From: Chondrosia reniformis | Taxonomy: Eukaryota; Porifera; Demospongiae; Chondrillida; Chondrillidae | Length of the DNA: 64,000 bases | Reading direction: 5' to 3' | NCBI GenBank assembly: GCA_947172415.1 | Contig: OX359190.1 | Span: 8,556,001 to 8,620,000 of the forward strand | In this document: in pieces, positions 54,101 through 63,850 of the stretch | Position numbering within the stretch: the first letter of the stretch is position 1 | How the letters are laid out: each line of letters begins with the position of its first letter | Made by a program: the position numbers and the translations under genes | The notes under the pieces: model-generated | Databases searched by the model: none | What the model was told of the DNA's origin: nothing | Seen by the model: only the letters and a program-made list of their open reading frames with translations

Positions 54101-57100
54101 ATCAAAAGAATTGGAAAATCAATGACCCACTCCAAACAGTCAGACGTTTCAACCCAAGGGTCTTCTTCAGGAACAAATTTAGAAGAAATCCTTATTCTAT
54201 TAAGGACTAATAACTTGGAGTTACATGATTCTGCTTAAGCCACGCCCACTCATATCTCCTGAGGAGCACAATGAGCTAATGGGGTGGAACCAAAGTTCGC
54301 CTAGACATGAGTGGGCGGGATGGAATCCAGAGAGATATGATGATGATACAAGCGGCTTCAGATCTCTTAAAGTCCTGCCCCCATTTTTCAATCTCGGAGC
54401 CAAGTTTTCATAATCTTTCCAACCCTACGTACGTACCAATGACTCAAAGAGGCTATCCGAAGAGGATTGATTTGTGCATCCAATTAATACACATACCATG
54501 AGCAGTTATCAATACACAGGAAGCCCCTACAATAACACTAATTGAGTAGCACTGGAGTATCATTTTACAAAATATTAAAAACACAGCAAATTAGATAAAT
54601 TCTTCAAGAGCCTCCCCATCCCACTCAGTTACCCAACAAATCTAACTTGCGGTACAGTTGTACACAAATGTGAACTAAAAGAGGGTTAAATGCACAAAGC
54701 TAGATTGTAAATAAATAGTGACAAAATGTAAACTCACTGACAACTATCATATACTCACACTAACTATGTATATGTATGTAGATATAAGTATATATATATA
54801 CATATTTAAGAATTAAAGTGACCTCATTTACATAGTATACTTGTACAATAGTATTGACCAGTAATATTATAACACTCCATTAAGTTCATTCATTAGCTGC
54901 AATTATCATTGTACCAGTCTGAATATAACAACCATATTAATGAATCAATTGGCTGTCCTATTAACCATTATCACAAGCATTTACTATAATTACCTTGATA
55001 AACTTGTAGCCTATAGGATAACACATTACAGGCTATTGTGAATGTACTACTACAAAATGACAACTTTATCCTCAAATACAATTATATGGGTATGTTAATA
55101 TGTAGAAGGCTAGAAAAAAAACTATATTTTCAAGAATGTAGTCAGAACGTTTACTAGCAAATCCATTTATAATCATACACATGTACCTTCTGTTGAACTC
55201 CTTGTAGGTGTCGGTGGGTTGTTTCCATAGAGATAACGAGGGGCATAGTGATTCTGCTTCCCCAGCAGCTGCTGAAGATGGTTAATTTTAATCTTTAAGT
55301 CTTCATTTTCTGCCAAGAGTTCCGAAAGCTGTATTTCTATATCTTTTTCATCATTGTCCGTAGGCCTCTTTTCAAAGTCTTTCAATTTCTTTTTTAAGAC
55401 TTCATTTTCTTCTAGAGTCTGTTTTAGTTTCTCAATGTCCCTAGATTTCATCTGTTTGGCGGCCATGTTTGTTTCCTGGTTTTTCAGTTTGGTTTCCCGT
55501 TTCTGTGCTTTGAGTTTCAAATCTTTGTTTTCTGATTCTAAACTGCTAACCTTCTTTTTAAGTTCATTCATTATCTGTTTTATCTATCAAGTAAAAGGTT
55601 GTGGTTAGACAAGTAATTAATCATTCAAAAGATTACTTAATCACATTAAGTCCTTGTAAACTCTTATTATTAGTCTAATGTGACATGCATATACGTAAGA
55701 CTGCAACCAGAAGGTAATCAAGACATGTCAAGAAAGGGGGAACAAGAAGGGAAGAGGGAGGAGGGAGGAGGGAGGGGAAGAGGGGAGGGAGAGAGGAGGG
55801 AGGAGGGAGAGGAAGGGAGGAGAGAGGGGAAGAGAGGAGGGAGAGAGGAGGAGGGAGAGAGGAGGAGGGAAGGAGGAGGGAGGGGAGGGGAGGAAGGAGA
55901 AAGGAGGAATGGAGGAGGGAGGAGGGAGGGGAAGAGAGGAGGGAGAGAGGAGGGAGAGAGGAGAAAGGGAGGAGGCTATTTTGGGCTTCCGAGATACAAT
56001 AAATTTCACTGAAGCGTCATTCAGCTAGCAAGTATTGCATACACTTAACAGGTAAATGTTAGAAAACGAAACCACAGACCAGATAATCACGTACCTCTTT
56101 GCTTTCAGGAACTTTATCATCTTGCTGTTTCTTGCTGGATTTTTCTTCCTTCTCCTTTCTCCCTTCTTCAGAGGATGTCGACTGGTCTTTCTTTCTCTTC
56201 TCCTTCTCTGCAGACTGCTTCACTTCCCTCCCCACCGCCTTACCAGCACTCAAAGACCTGTACAGGGAAGCACAGACAGGTTGTGATTGTGGTCACACTA
56301 GGCTATAAAGCAAGAGATACGTACGAGTGGTCAGTGGAATATGGGTAGTCATCCACACACAATGTTCTGGATACAGCATGCGGTTTCAATTAGAAAACAT
56401 TAAAAGGGGAGGGTAGGTAAGGGGAGGGTAGGTAAGGGGAGGGTAGGTAAGGGGAGGGTAGGTAAGGGGAGGGTAGGTAAGGGGAGGGTAGGTAAGGGGA
56501 GGGTAGGTAAGGGGAGGGTAGGTAAGGGGAGGGTAGGTAAGGGGAGGGTAGGTAAGGGGAGGGTAGGTAAGGGGAGGGTAGGTAAGGGGAGGGTAGGTTA
56601 AATATTTTAGAAAGGGAAGGGAAAATGCTCCTCCTCAATCCCAGCACTTCAAAAGAAATTGTAGTATATGTACGTAATTTATGTATCCCCTCCTCCTCCC
56701 CCTCCCACCACTCCCCTCCCCCTCCCACCACTCCCCTCCCCATCCCACCACTCCCCTCCCCCTCCCCCTTCTGCCACTCCCCTCCCCCTCCCCTCCCCCT
56801 CCCCCTCCTGCCACTCCCCTCCCCCTCCCCCTTCTGCCACTCCTCTCCCCTCCCCTCCCCCTCCCCCTTCAGCCACTCCTTCCCCCTTCAGCCACTCCCT
56901 CCCCCTCCCGCCACTCCCCTCCCCTCCTGCCACTCCCCTCCCCCTTCCACTACACAGAATGGTTGACAGTGTGCAAATAAAGTGTCCAATGATCTCACCA
57001 ATGGCTGTAGTCTAGTGATGATCATTTATACTATTACAAGCAATACTATGTAGTTGGCACCACCTACAGTAGGCATTCATCACATACAGGTCTATCAGAG

Positions 57101-57860
57101 CACTGATGTCACACAGAAGTGTCGGCACCATACGTAGGTAACACACTGGAAGCTCCTGCTTCAATGGACTCTCTCAGTGAGTATCAGCCCCACTATACTT
57201 ACAAACTGAAATGTACAGATGGATTTTATAATGTCTACATCTAAAATTAGGATACCTTTCTATAATGGGCACCTTCTTAACTATATTTGTATAGCACAAA
57301 CAATAAAACTTTAACCTCAAAAGTGGATGGAATTAATACAAAAAGAGAGATCCAACTAATATACTAGTTGACTGACCGGATATGACCCTTGAATGCTGAT
57401 GATGGCTTTTTTGTTGAAGAAAGGGTAGCTTCTGTAGATGGGGTCCCATTGCTTTCCCCTGAAACAATTCCTTCATCACCTTTCCGAAGGATCACCTCAC
57501 GCTGTACATCCTACAACATAAACAAATGACACTAAAATAGCAAACAAAGATACCATGTGACTACACACCCTAAGTAAACACACAAACACACAAACAAAAA
57601 TATGGCTGATGCCTCTTCTTGTTAAACGGCAAAAACAAACAAACTCACCATTGACAAACTACTTTCTAAACGCTGGTTCACCTTACCTCTCCAAGTTGCG
57701 TCCCAAGGTCCGTCGTCCCGGCAGATGAAGACTGTCGGACTGGTATCGTTAGGTGAGAGACTTCCGAAGGATTTCCGGTCTGTATAGAAGCGACTCGGTC
57801 CGGGGGAAGTATATCTAATGAAGTAGCACTCTTGGCCACTTGTAAACTCTCAGTAGTCAT
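45180..57860 (-). CDS. Large coiled-coil protein of unknown identity, 16 coding exons
   Basis: Exons (minus): 57860-57687, 57510-57377, 56257-56095, 55583-55187, 53893-53337, 52980-52865, 51880-51744, 50981-50786, 50429-50365, 49918-49830, 49185-48884, 48545-48472, 48231-47852, 47073-46602, 46055-45908, 45492-45180. All junctions are GT-AG, phases close, 3717 nt, 1238 aa. The 65-nt exon 9 was found because exons 8 and 10 are out of phase without it; it continues the helix. Residues ~103-157 are Lys/Glu-rich. Heptad-like coiled coils cover about 158-265, 400-520 and 560-720. The C-terminal ~450 residues are Ser/Pro-rich and probably disordered. That region has a SKIP tetrapeptide (805-808, SxIP form of EB1 ligands) and three related motifs KSVDSL (921-926), RSVEDL (1116-1121) and SSIEDL (1229-1234) near the end. 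No catalytic domain, signal peptide or membrane segment. A cytoskeletal or centrosomal scaffold is plausible but only inferred. The start ATG follows a non-conserved TTG. Confidence 0.85.
46143..46216 (-). repeat. R2 dispersed repeat fragment in intron 14
   Basis: ACCAACCAAGTGACCAAAGT and a following GATCTTGGTTGGGAGACT match one end of R2 (compare 37190-37216 and 42765-42800). Confidence 0.45.
46440..46556 (-). mobile_element. SINE-like copy related to 41029-41170
   Basis: Minus strand: GATGGTTGAGACCATC and a B-box-like TTGGGTCAATTCCCAG, then a tail ending in TTGTTTGTGGTTTGATTTCC. The head is more degraded than the copy at 41 kb. Confidence 0.4.
47069..47257 (-). repeat. 63-bp repeat carrying the exon 14 acceptor of the coiled-coil gene
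   Basis: Three 63-bp units starting at 47069, 47132 and 47195. The first contains the true acceptor (minus GGAGTACAG, exon 14 begins GATATG at 47073). The next two repeat the acceptor followed by GATATT. The array lies in intron 13. Confidence 0.9.
47643..47862 (-). repeat. 52-bp repeat carrying the exon 13 donor of the coiled-coil gene
   Basis: Starts at 47643, 47695, 47747, 47799 and 47851, exactly 52 bp apart. The unit at 47851 is the true exon end (minus GATAGTCTGTCAAAT, donor GTAAGA). The four others repeat about 15 nt of exon end plus the donor inside intron 13. Confidence 0.95.
48262..48465. repeat. ~23-bp minisatellite in intron 12
   Basis: Seven or so variants of GTGAGTGTGTGGATGGTTGG between exons 13 and 12. 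The plus strand carries GGTGAGT in each unit, but the gene is on the minus strand, so these are not usable donors. Confidence 0.85.
49970..50166 (-). repeat. R1 dispersed repeat, copy 10
   Basis: Reverse copy: CACACCATCTTTCAACATGC, AAACTACACCTAGTCTGGTG, GGGCCAGACAGCCGTTTCTG and GGTCTTTTGTGAGTCC. In intron 9. Confidence 0.8.
50610..50724. mobile_element. R3 TIR element
   Basis: Left GATGGTTCATCTTTTACTGG and right GATGAAAGATGAACCAT are inverted ends. The core AAGACCCTCAGGATGGAAAC matches the R3 core. In intron 8. Confidence 0.7.
51044..51312 (+). repeat. R1 dispersed repeat, copy 11 (reference copy)
   Basis: The most complete copy, about 250-270 bp: AGGCCCCTAGATTTAGCATA, GATTCACAGAAGATCAAGAT, ACTGATGAAGGGTGGAATTC, CAGCTGTCTGACCCAGTGGA, CTCTCTTCAGGTTTAGTTCC, CTTTTACAGAATAGGCATAA and a TCTTAGATTTTTCAT end. 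No ORF of its own, no clear terminal inverted repeats, no obvious pol III boxes. In intron 7. Confidence 0.8.
51968..52757. repeat. 22-bp minisatellite in intron 6
   Basis: About 35 copies of GATCTCCATATAGACCCACT plus AA, with recurrent A/T and C/T variants (CCCACTA or CCCTCTA, CTCCA or CTCTA). It contains a BglII site (AGATCT) in most units and no splice junction. Confidence 0.95.
53085..53215. repeat. 27-bp minisatellite in intron 5
   Basis: About four to five copies of ATTAAAGGTCAGATTGGTGA plus GGGTATG. Confidence 0.85.
54136..54180 (+). repeat. R3 core fragment
   Basis: CAGTCAGACGTTTCAACCCA followed by AGGGTCTTCTTCAGGAAC matches the R3 core at 16785-16815. Confidence 0.45.
54238..54330. 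repeat. Foldback with GC boxes in intron 4
   Basis: GCCACGCCCACTCATAT and, 65 bp on, ACATGAGTGGGCGGGAT are inverted copies. The sequence between is unusually GC-rich for the region. Confidence 0.5.
55738..55976 (-). repeat. Purine-rich tract (pyrimidine-rich in the transcript) in intron 3
   Basis: GAGGGAGGAGGGAGAGAGGA-type sequence on the plus strand, so the minus-strand transcript is a ~240-nt C/T tract about 155 nt upstream of the exon 4 acceptor. Open frames here are low-complexity artefacts. Confidence 0.85.
56402..56607. repeat. 15-bp minisatellite in intron 2
   Basis: About 13 perfect copies of GGGGAGGGTAGGTAA. Lack of divergence suggests recent expansion. Confidence 0.95.
56687..56948. 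repeat. C-rich tract in intron 2
   Basis: CCCCTCCCCCTCCCACCACT-type irregular repeat with CTTCTGCCACT variants. Purine-rich in the sense of the minus-strand gene. Frames across it are artefacts. Confidence 0.85.
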
Positions 57861-58080
57861 CAATAATCCTCCTTACACATCAATTAAAGGTTGGATAACA
57901 GAGACTGGCAGGTTAAAAGCGTGTATGAAAATTTGCGTTTCTGATTGTCTAATAAACATTTGCGTTTTGTGATGTCATACATCTTGCGTCATGTGTCGCA
58001 CCATTACTGGTGAAAGTGGGGGGGATAAGTCTCGGAGAAGTGGATAAGTCATTGTGCCACACTTCTGTATGGTAACCCCT
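57861..58080 (-). promoter_or_regulatory. Probable promoter of the coiled-coil gene
   Basis: A CpG-containing region directly upstream of the ATG. GTGATGTCATACATC and TTGCGTCATGTG hold two TGA(T/C)G-type ATF/CREB-like half-sites 15 bp apart. A core promoter is inferred from position. Confidence 0.35.
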
Positions 58081-58239
58081 TTATCACATGATCTTTTATT
58101 GATGTACCAAAAAAATATACAAGGAGAAAAAATTTGAAATACAATTTATAAAATCAAAATTGGAAATCCATGTAATAAGCCTAAGTGATTTAAATGGAAT
58201 TGAAATTGAAACTTGGTGACAACAATCACAGAAACCCAT

Positions 58240-58362
58240 TAAGTAGCTAATCACAATGATGCATGCATGTGCTCTAAAGATGTCTGTGAATGCAGACACT
58301 GAGAATTTTATAGTTTCACAACTATCCATTTGAAGGAGTTGCAGTACTAAATGTCTACAAAA
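58240..58362 (+). repeat. Lone diverged satellite monomer
   Basis: GATGTCTGTGAATGCAGACA, TCCATTTGAAGGAGTTGCAG and TACTAAATGT parallel the 24-37 kb satellite monomer in the same order, with many substitutions, 21 kb from the array. Confidence 0.6.
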
Positions 58363-58548
58363 TTAACACTCTACTCTTTAAACTATAAGCTCAGCTAATT
58401 CAGAAAATATTTGTTTAAATTAGCCTTTTTGTCAAACTCAAATTATTGGATTTTTTGAATACAATGGCATGTAAACACTACCAGTACCTAAAGAAGTTCA
58501 CTATCACAATAAATTCCTAAAGCTAATTGTCACAATTCAAGTTCATAG

Positions 58549-59346
58549 TTAATCTCTAGTGACTTCCACTTCCATGTACTCCAACTTGTATTCTTCGTTT
58601 GCATTGTTGCCATACAGCTCCACAAAGAGACCTTGAGTAACATCCAGCTTAGAGGTGAAGGTGCTTGCAGCTGTGAAGCCTCCATTGGTTGGAAGATGGA
58701 AGGATCCCCATTGCCTTGCTGGCTTGTATGTGACAGTAACTGCCTTTGGTGAAATATAGGGACTGGTTATAGCAAGTCCTCCACAGGTGCTACTTGCCTC
58801 AAAAACAGTGCCTACATATCCGGGTGTAAAGCCTCCAAATTGGCAAGTCAAGCCACTTATTTGATTATATCTATCTGCAATCCAGTTGCCATTACAGGAG
58901 TCCTTATCACACAGCATAATGGCAGGGTCTGAATCAGTTGTTGGAGGATCTTGAAAAAAGAGCTTTATTTTGACAGTTATGTCCTCTGTGCAGAGCTCAT
59001 CTTTTTGGAACAGTGGTACTCGAATCAATCTTGTGTATAGCACTGGATTTCTGAAATGAAGCAAATCATTTGAGGATGACACAAGTCCAATAACCGAACC
59101 GTGGTCCAATAACCAATCAGGATCCATTACTTGTCTGTACAGCAGCAGTGGACATTCATGAGAGCAGCCTTCGCGATTACCGCCATATGCGAGAGTAACC
59201 TGAAATTCAATGGAGTTGAATCAGGAATTAAATGATATATAGAGAGATTAGCTAATGTAAACTATAGTGTCATTTATTACAGTGTATATATAACAATTGT
59301 AATATCTCACCACTGAAATCAAGAAGATTAATTTAGCATTTTCCAT
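58549..59346 (-). CDS. Small secreted protein, two exons, member of a tandem family
   Basis: Exon 1 (59346-59311, 12 codons) and exon 2 (59199-58549) join in phase 0 at GTGAGA/CAG to give 228 aa. The first ~18 residues (MENAKLIFLISVVTLAYG) form a signal peptide cut by the intron. The mature part has seven cysteines, including GCSHEC, CDKDSC and TCGG, and many beta-type stretches ending FVELYGNNANEEYKLEYMEV, which suggests a secreted beta-sandwich, perhaps lectin-like. That is inference; no family was recognised. A near-identical C-terminal coding segment and 3' flank recur at 63851, so the gene is tandemly duplicated in the same orientation at ~5.3 kb spacing. The first gene is intact. Confidence 0.8.
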
Positions 59347-59454
59347 TGCTAACTTTTTTATTTTCTCCTGGTTTTGCACACAATTTGAAAGTATGAAATT
59401 ATTTGCTCAGTCTTCTTTATATAGAAAACATGTGATTTAATTGTGGTCACATAA

Positions 59455-59552
59455 TGCTAAACCTATTCTTTGGGATCAGAGTCTTTTCCTTCATCTTTTC
59501 TTGTCGCTTTCTTTATCTTGATCTTCTGCCAATCCTTGGCTCCTTGGCCATG
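59455..59552 (-). repeat. R1 dispersed repeat, copy 12 (partial)
   Basis: Reverse fragment: TCTTTATCTTGATCTTCTGC, CAATCCTTGGCTCC. It lies about 110 bp upstream of the secreted-protein start. Confidence 0.6.
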
Positions 59553-59639
59553 TACATTATTCCCACTACACAGACTTAATGTAACCTCTGGAAGATGCCA
59601 TTAGGCAGTCATTCATCCCAGCACTGATATATAAGAAGA

Positions 59640-60315
59640 CAGGTTCACAATGCGGAACAAAGAGTCATATTGACTTGCCCTGTCGCATGGGTGGTATGGG
59701 AATATGCAACTCTGTCACCATGCAGAGCTCCCCATGCAGGACTTCGAGATGTCCAAGCAAATAACATATCTGTCATGGCTGCTTTAATGGTCAACCATTA
59801 AAGCAGCCATGACAGATATGTAATACAGTACCTACACTAATGTAGAAAAAAATGGGAGAAATGGCAGAGGCAGAAAGAAGACCTGCAGAAACTGAAGGAA
59901 GATCTGTCTGCAAATCATGCAGCAAAGATCTTTGTCTCTTGCTGGAGAGAAAGGTTCTTCCATCTGGTTGACCACATTACCCATCGAGGACATGGGCTTT
60001 GCTCTGCATAAGAGATCATTCAGGGATGTAGTTAACCTTCCTACAGCACATGATCATGAGATGGAGAAGAGAAGACAGTACGGCAAATGTGTCCATGAAG
60101 TTGAGCATGAGAGCTTTGCACCCCTGGTTTTTGCCATCTCCGGAGTGGTGGGCAAACAAGCGAATGTTGTCTACAAACGTTTTGCCTCCCTGCTTGCCAG
60201 GAAGAGGGACCAGCTCATGGTCATTGCGTGATATTGAGGTCAAGCTAGGGCGTCTGCATATAGATGGGTTTGGGACCAAATCCAACGGCAGACCTCGTGC
60301 ACGTACCCCTCCTTA
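59640..60315 (+). mobile_element. Degenerate non-LTR (CR1-like) retrotransposon ORF2 tail
   Basis: Remnants in order: LPCRMGGMGICNSVTM, then after a hairpin ELQKLKEDLS-like sequence, SSIWLTTLPIEDMGFALHKR and SFRDVV, then SFAPLVFAISG, KQANVVYKRFASLLARKRDQ. These are the conserved C-terminal landmarks of CR1-like LINE ORF2. The cysteine/histidine segment normally between RDV and SFAPLVF is deleted, and the end is frame-broken. The longest surviving frame is 59917-60231. Inactive relic. Confidence 0.65.
59764..59821. repeat. Perfect 28-bp hairpin within the retrotransposon relic
   Basis: Arms 59764-59791 and 59794-59821 are exact reverse complements (starting ACATATCTGTCATGGCTGCT) with a 2-nt loop CA. 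Confidence 0.9.
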
Positions 60316-60604
60316 GATTCCCCAATCCAACTACCCTGCACAACATTGACAAAATTGTTTAGCTCAACTTCAATTATATACATATGCATCCATTATGCTT
60401 TTTATTATCTTAACTATCTATCATCATTTTATATATGTATTATCCTATCACACATTAAAATAATATATATGAACAATTAGGCAGTTTTTCTTTTATTCAA
60501 TTGGCATTATTATTATTAAAAGAAGAAATCCTTATTCTATTATGGATGTATTTATAAATTCTGATGTATACGTACATACAAAAAAAGCTTATCCTATATA
60601 CTGT

Positions 60605-60950
60605 TATTATATAACTTTGTTGGCTCCCCTTGCATACATTTCTTCTTCAATATAATCAGTCATTGAGTTATTATGTATATTATACTGTAGATTCGAGCCT
60701 TGAGAGGTTGAATCAAGTGTATATACATAAACATACAAGGTAAGCTTAACAATTCCCAATTATCAGTGGCAATCAGACCTAGCTGGACGAACTTTGGTAC
60801 AGTGGATATTTACGAAAACAAGGGTTAATGGTGTCTGTTTGACCAATAGGATAACTTTGTTGGTTTGAGTTATAATAACAACAAGCTAGAGGACATGAGA
60901 ATGTTCCAGTCTCTGCACACAGGAAGACATTCAACATTTATGTAAACACT
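60605..60950 (+). repeat. Duplicated segment, copy 1
   Basis: GGCTCCCCTTGCATACATTT, GAGAGGTTGAATCAAGTGTA, AGCTGGACGAACTTTGGTAC and GTTCCAGTCTCTGCACACAG recur in the same order at 62240-62850. No complete gene recognised in it. Confidence 0.75.
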
Positions 60951-61451
60951 AAATTAATCAGTTTGTACCACTTGCAAAATTAGTGTATTATAAGCATGAC
61001 AGTGTATACACATAATTGACCATGCACTGAAGTCACCCCACTGGCTATATATGGCGGCATATTGCAGACTGGAAGACTCTCATGTTGGCCAACTTGTTGT
61101 TATTGTAAGTCAAGCCACAAAATTCATCCTATGTACTGATAATATGAATGAATGAATGAATTTCTCTGACAACTAGTACAGTATCTCCAATGCTGAAGGT
61201 AGCCCCTTAAAACAAGCATACGTACGTATATATACATAAGTGTTAATACTGATAATAAACCAGTGTATATATATATATCTCACATGGAATTGTACTACAC
61301 GAACATTCATTTATGATTGATAATTTAATCATATTATATACCTGATGTATTTTCAATTTGTACGTATTTTGTGGGGAAGTACGACATTCGAATCAAATTC
61401 ACTAATTACTCACTCCACTAAACTCTAAACATTTACATGCACATTATTATA

Positions 61452-61879
61452 CAGTAGAGCACGGATATAACGAACTTCAAATTGCAGTAAATACATGGAA
61501 TGTCTATAGCTCTAAGTCATTTGTTCGTTTTTGTAGTACATTGACATCAAAATAAATTATAAACGATCACGTGATTTCGTAAACGTACGATTTTCAAGTT
61601 ATAGAATGTCATGCAGGACTGTAACTAAAGAAGTTCGTTTTTAGTAGTTTGTACTTTGCAATTTTCAAGCTCCTTTGCATCTTGCTTGATTTCCTTTTCT
61701 ATGGCTACAAGATGTGGTAAGCTGGTAGCTCTTTCGTTATAAACGAATTTTTTCAAGATTCGCACCTAAAATTTCGTTATAAACCGAAGGTTTTATGTTG
61801 TTTAAAACCGTTTTTTCAAAACGTTTCGTTACAACCGAAATTTCGTTAAATCCGTGTTCGTTATAAAGGTGTTCCACTG
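61452..61879. mobile_element. pogo/Tigger-like MITE with TA target duplication
   Basis: Left end CAGTAGAGCACGGATATAAC GAA and right end (reverse complement CAGTGGAACACCTTTATAAC GAA) agree at about 18 of 23 positions, with TA on both sides (61450-61451, 61880-61881). CAGT(A/G)GAA termini and TA insertion are typical of pogo-clade Tc1/mariner elements. The interior has repeated TTCGTTATAAAC motifs and no transposase. Confidence 0.75.
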
Positions 61880-62054
61880 TATGTACCATGAACTGATGTT
61901 ATTGGACTTGTCGTCACAAAATGAATTATCTGTAGTTTCATAAAGGATTTAGTCAATTTAATGTACACAATACTGAATATAGAATGCAGTCTCCTTAATT
62001 CACAATTAAAGACCAATGCGGTGATGTATACGGCCGGATGCATGCATAATCAAT

Positions 62055-62252
62055 ACACCATTTTTCTTACATGCTACATCTATCTTATATAAAGGCCTAT
62101 AGGGAACTAAACCTAGTGAGGGCTTTGGATGAGGATATAAGAGTTTTCTCCTTCTCCACTGGGCCAGATAGCTGTTTCTGAGAATTCTATGCAGCTAGTG
62201 ACCCTGGGAATATTTGCCTTCTTGATCTTTTGTAAGTCCTTGGCTCCCCTTG
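62055..62252 (-). repeat. R1 dispersed repeat, copy 13
   Basis: Reverse copy: ACACCATTTTTCTTACATGC, AAAGGCCTATAGGGAACTAA, TTTTCTCCTTCTCCACTGGG, TTCTTGATCTTTTGTAAGTC. It runs directly into copy 2 of the duplicated segment. Confidence 0.75.
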
Positions 62253-62850
62253 CATACATTTCTTCTTCAATATAATCAGTCATTGAGTATAATATATAAA
62301 TAATAATAATAATAATAATGATTTTTATTAATGTGACATGCTATTCTGAAAAAAAGATCAGTCAGAAATAGCCCAACCCATGGTGGGTTTACAAGTCACT
62401 AGCAGGGGGTATACATTTCCAGGGCCATGCAGGGAGGGTGTATGTATTACAAAACCTTTATGGAACAAAAATTAGTGAGAATGAGTGAGAGATTTACGAT
62501 GAATGTACATACTGTAAATATAATTTGAGATCTTTTGATTTGGGTATGTTAGGATGAAGTGGTAAAAGTGATAAATATATTATATATATTACTGCAGATT
62601 TGAACCTCGAGAGGTTGAATCAAGTGTAAAACATACAAGGTAAGCATAACAATTCCCAATTATCAGTGGCAATGAGACCTATAGCTGGACGAACTTTGGT
62701 ACAGTGGATATTTACAAAAACAAGGGTTAATGGTGTCTGTTTGACCAATAGGATAACTGGTGGCTTGTGTTACAATAACAACAAGCTAGAGGACATGAGA
62801 ATGTTCCAGTCTCTGCACACAGGAAGACATTCAATGTTAATTATGCACTG
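62240..62850 (+). repeat. Duplicated segment, copy 2
   Basis: Second copy of 60605-60950, with an insertion (about 62290-62580) between its first and second halves. A 61-codon frame at 62666-62851 is partly kept in copy 1, but no protein family is apparent. Confidence 0.7.
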
Positions 62851-62859
62851 ATTAGTTTA

Positions 62860-63660
62860 TCACATAAGCATAATAACTGCCAGTAATTATAAACAACACT
62901 AATTAAGTCACCTCACTGGCTAACCTCAATATCCCAGCCGCTTAATTGAAAGATCCATAAAAATAGATTCCACCATAGTCCTCCTTTTTATGAGACAAGA
63001 ACTATATATTATTATTATTGTATGTGCTTTGTGTGCTAGATGCACACTAGGGCTACATTGCCCCATGTAGCACTGTACACAAAGAGTAAATGAAACAAAC
63101 ATTTGGGTTAAATATGGATAAACACATGTACAATACTTATATATAACTCCTAATTCATCCCCTCCCAACAACCCTATCTTGAGCTCGAGATCTTCCCCGT
63201 GAGAAATGCTTATTCATGATTAGCCTCTCAATTTTCCAAAATCTATGGTGCCATTTTGACTCCAATTACATCAGCAGTTCCTCCTTTCCTTTGAGCTTTG
63301 AGCAAATTGAACGTTTCATACAATTGTTGCTTAGTCTCAATAAATTAGTATGCTCAGCCATATATGTATATATAAAATCTAAATAGACTACACTCTATGA
63401 AATAGCTACAGTATATTCAGAGCTATAATTAAGCTGGGGTTAACCTTTTATATGAGTTTTCATTTTTGCATGAGACTCAGTAATTCATGACTGTACTATG
63501 TGCTTTAGATGACCATCAAATATTGTATTTTACATTCGTTCTGTTTTCAATTGTGAATTCAACAATAAGTTTGTAGACTTGAAATTGTATCATATTACGT
63601 ATGTGGAATACATGTCAAAGCTATATATTCCTACAGAAGTTAACATTGGCCTAAAGCTAC
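62860..63660. other. Intergenic DNA, nothing recognised
   Basis: AT-rich, no supported ORF. From about 63670 it becomes homologous to the 3' flank of the secreted gene (58370 onward). Confidence 0.35.
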
Positions 63661-63850
63661 GTATATTTGTCACAATCCAAGTTCTTTAAACTATAAGCTC
63701 AGCTAATATTATTTTGTTTAAATTAGCCTTTTGTTAAACTCAAATTATTTAGATTTTTAAATACAATAGCATGTAAACACTACCAGTACCTAAAGAAGTT
63801 CACTATCACAATATATTCCTAAAGCTAATTGTCACAATTCAAGTTCATAG

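Noticed and set aside
55680..57015. Several ORFs of 80-117 codons in G/A- and C/T-rich DNA
   Set aside because: Low-complexity Pro/Ser or Gly/Arg/Glu translations of tandem tracts inside introns 2-3 of the coiled-coil gene.
59917..60231. 104-codon plus ORF as a host gene
   Set aside because: Its motifs are those of a CR1-like retrotransposon ORF2 tail with an internal deletion; called as a relic.
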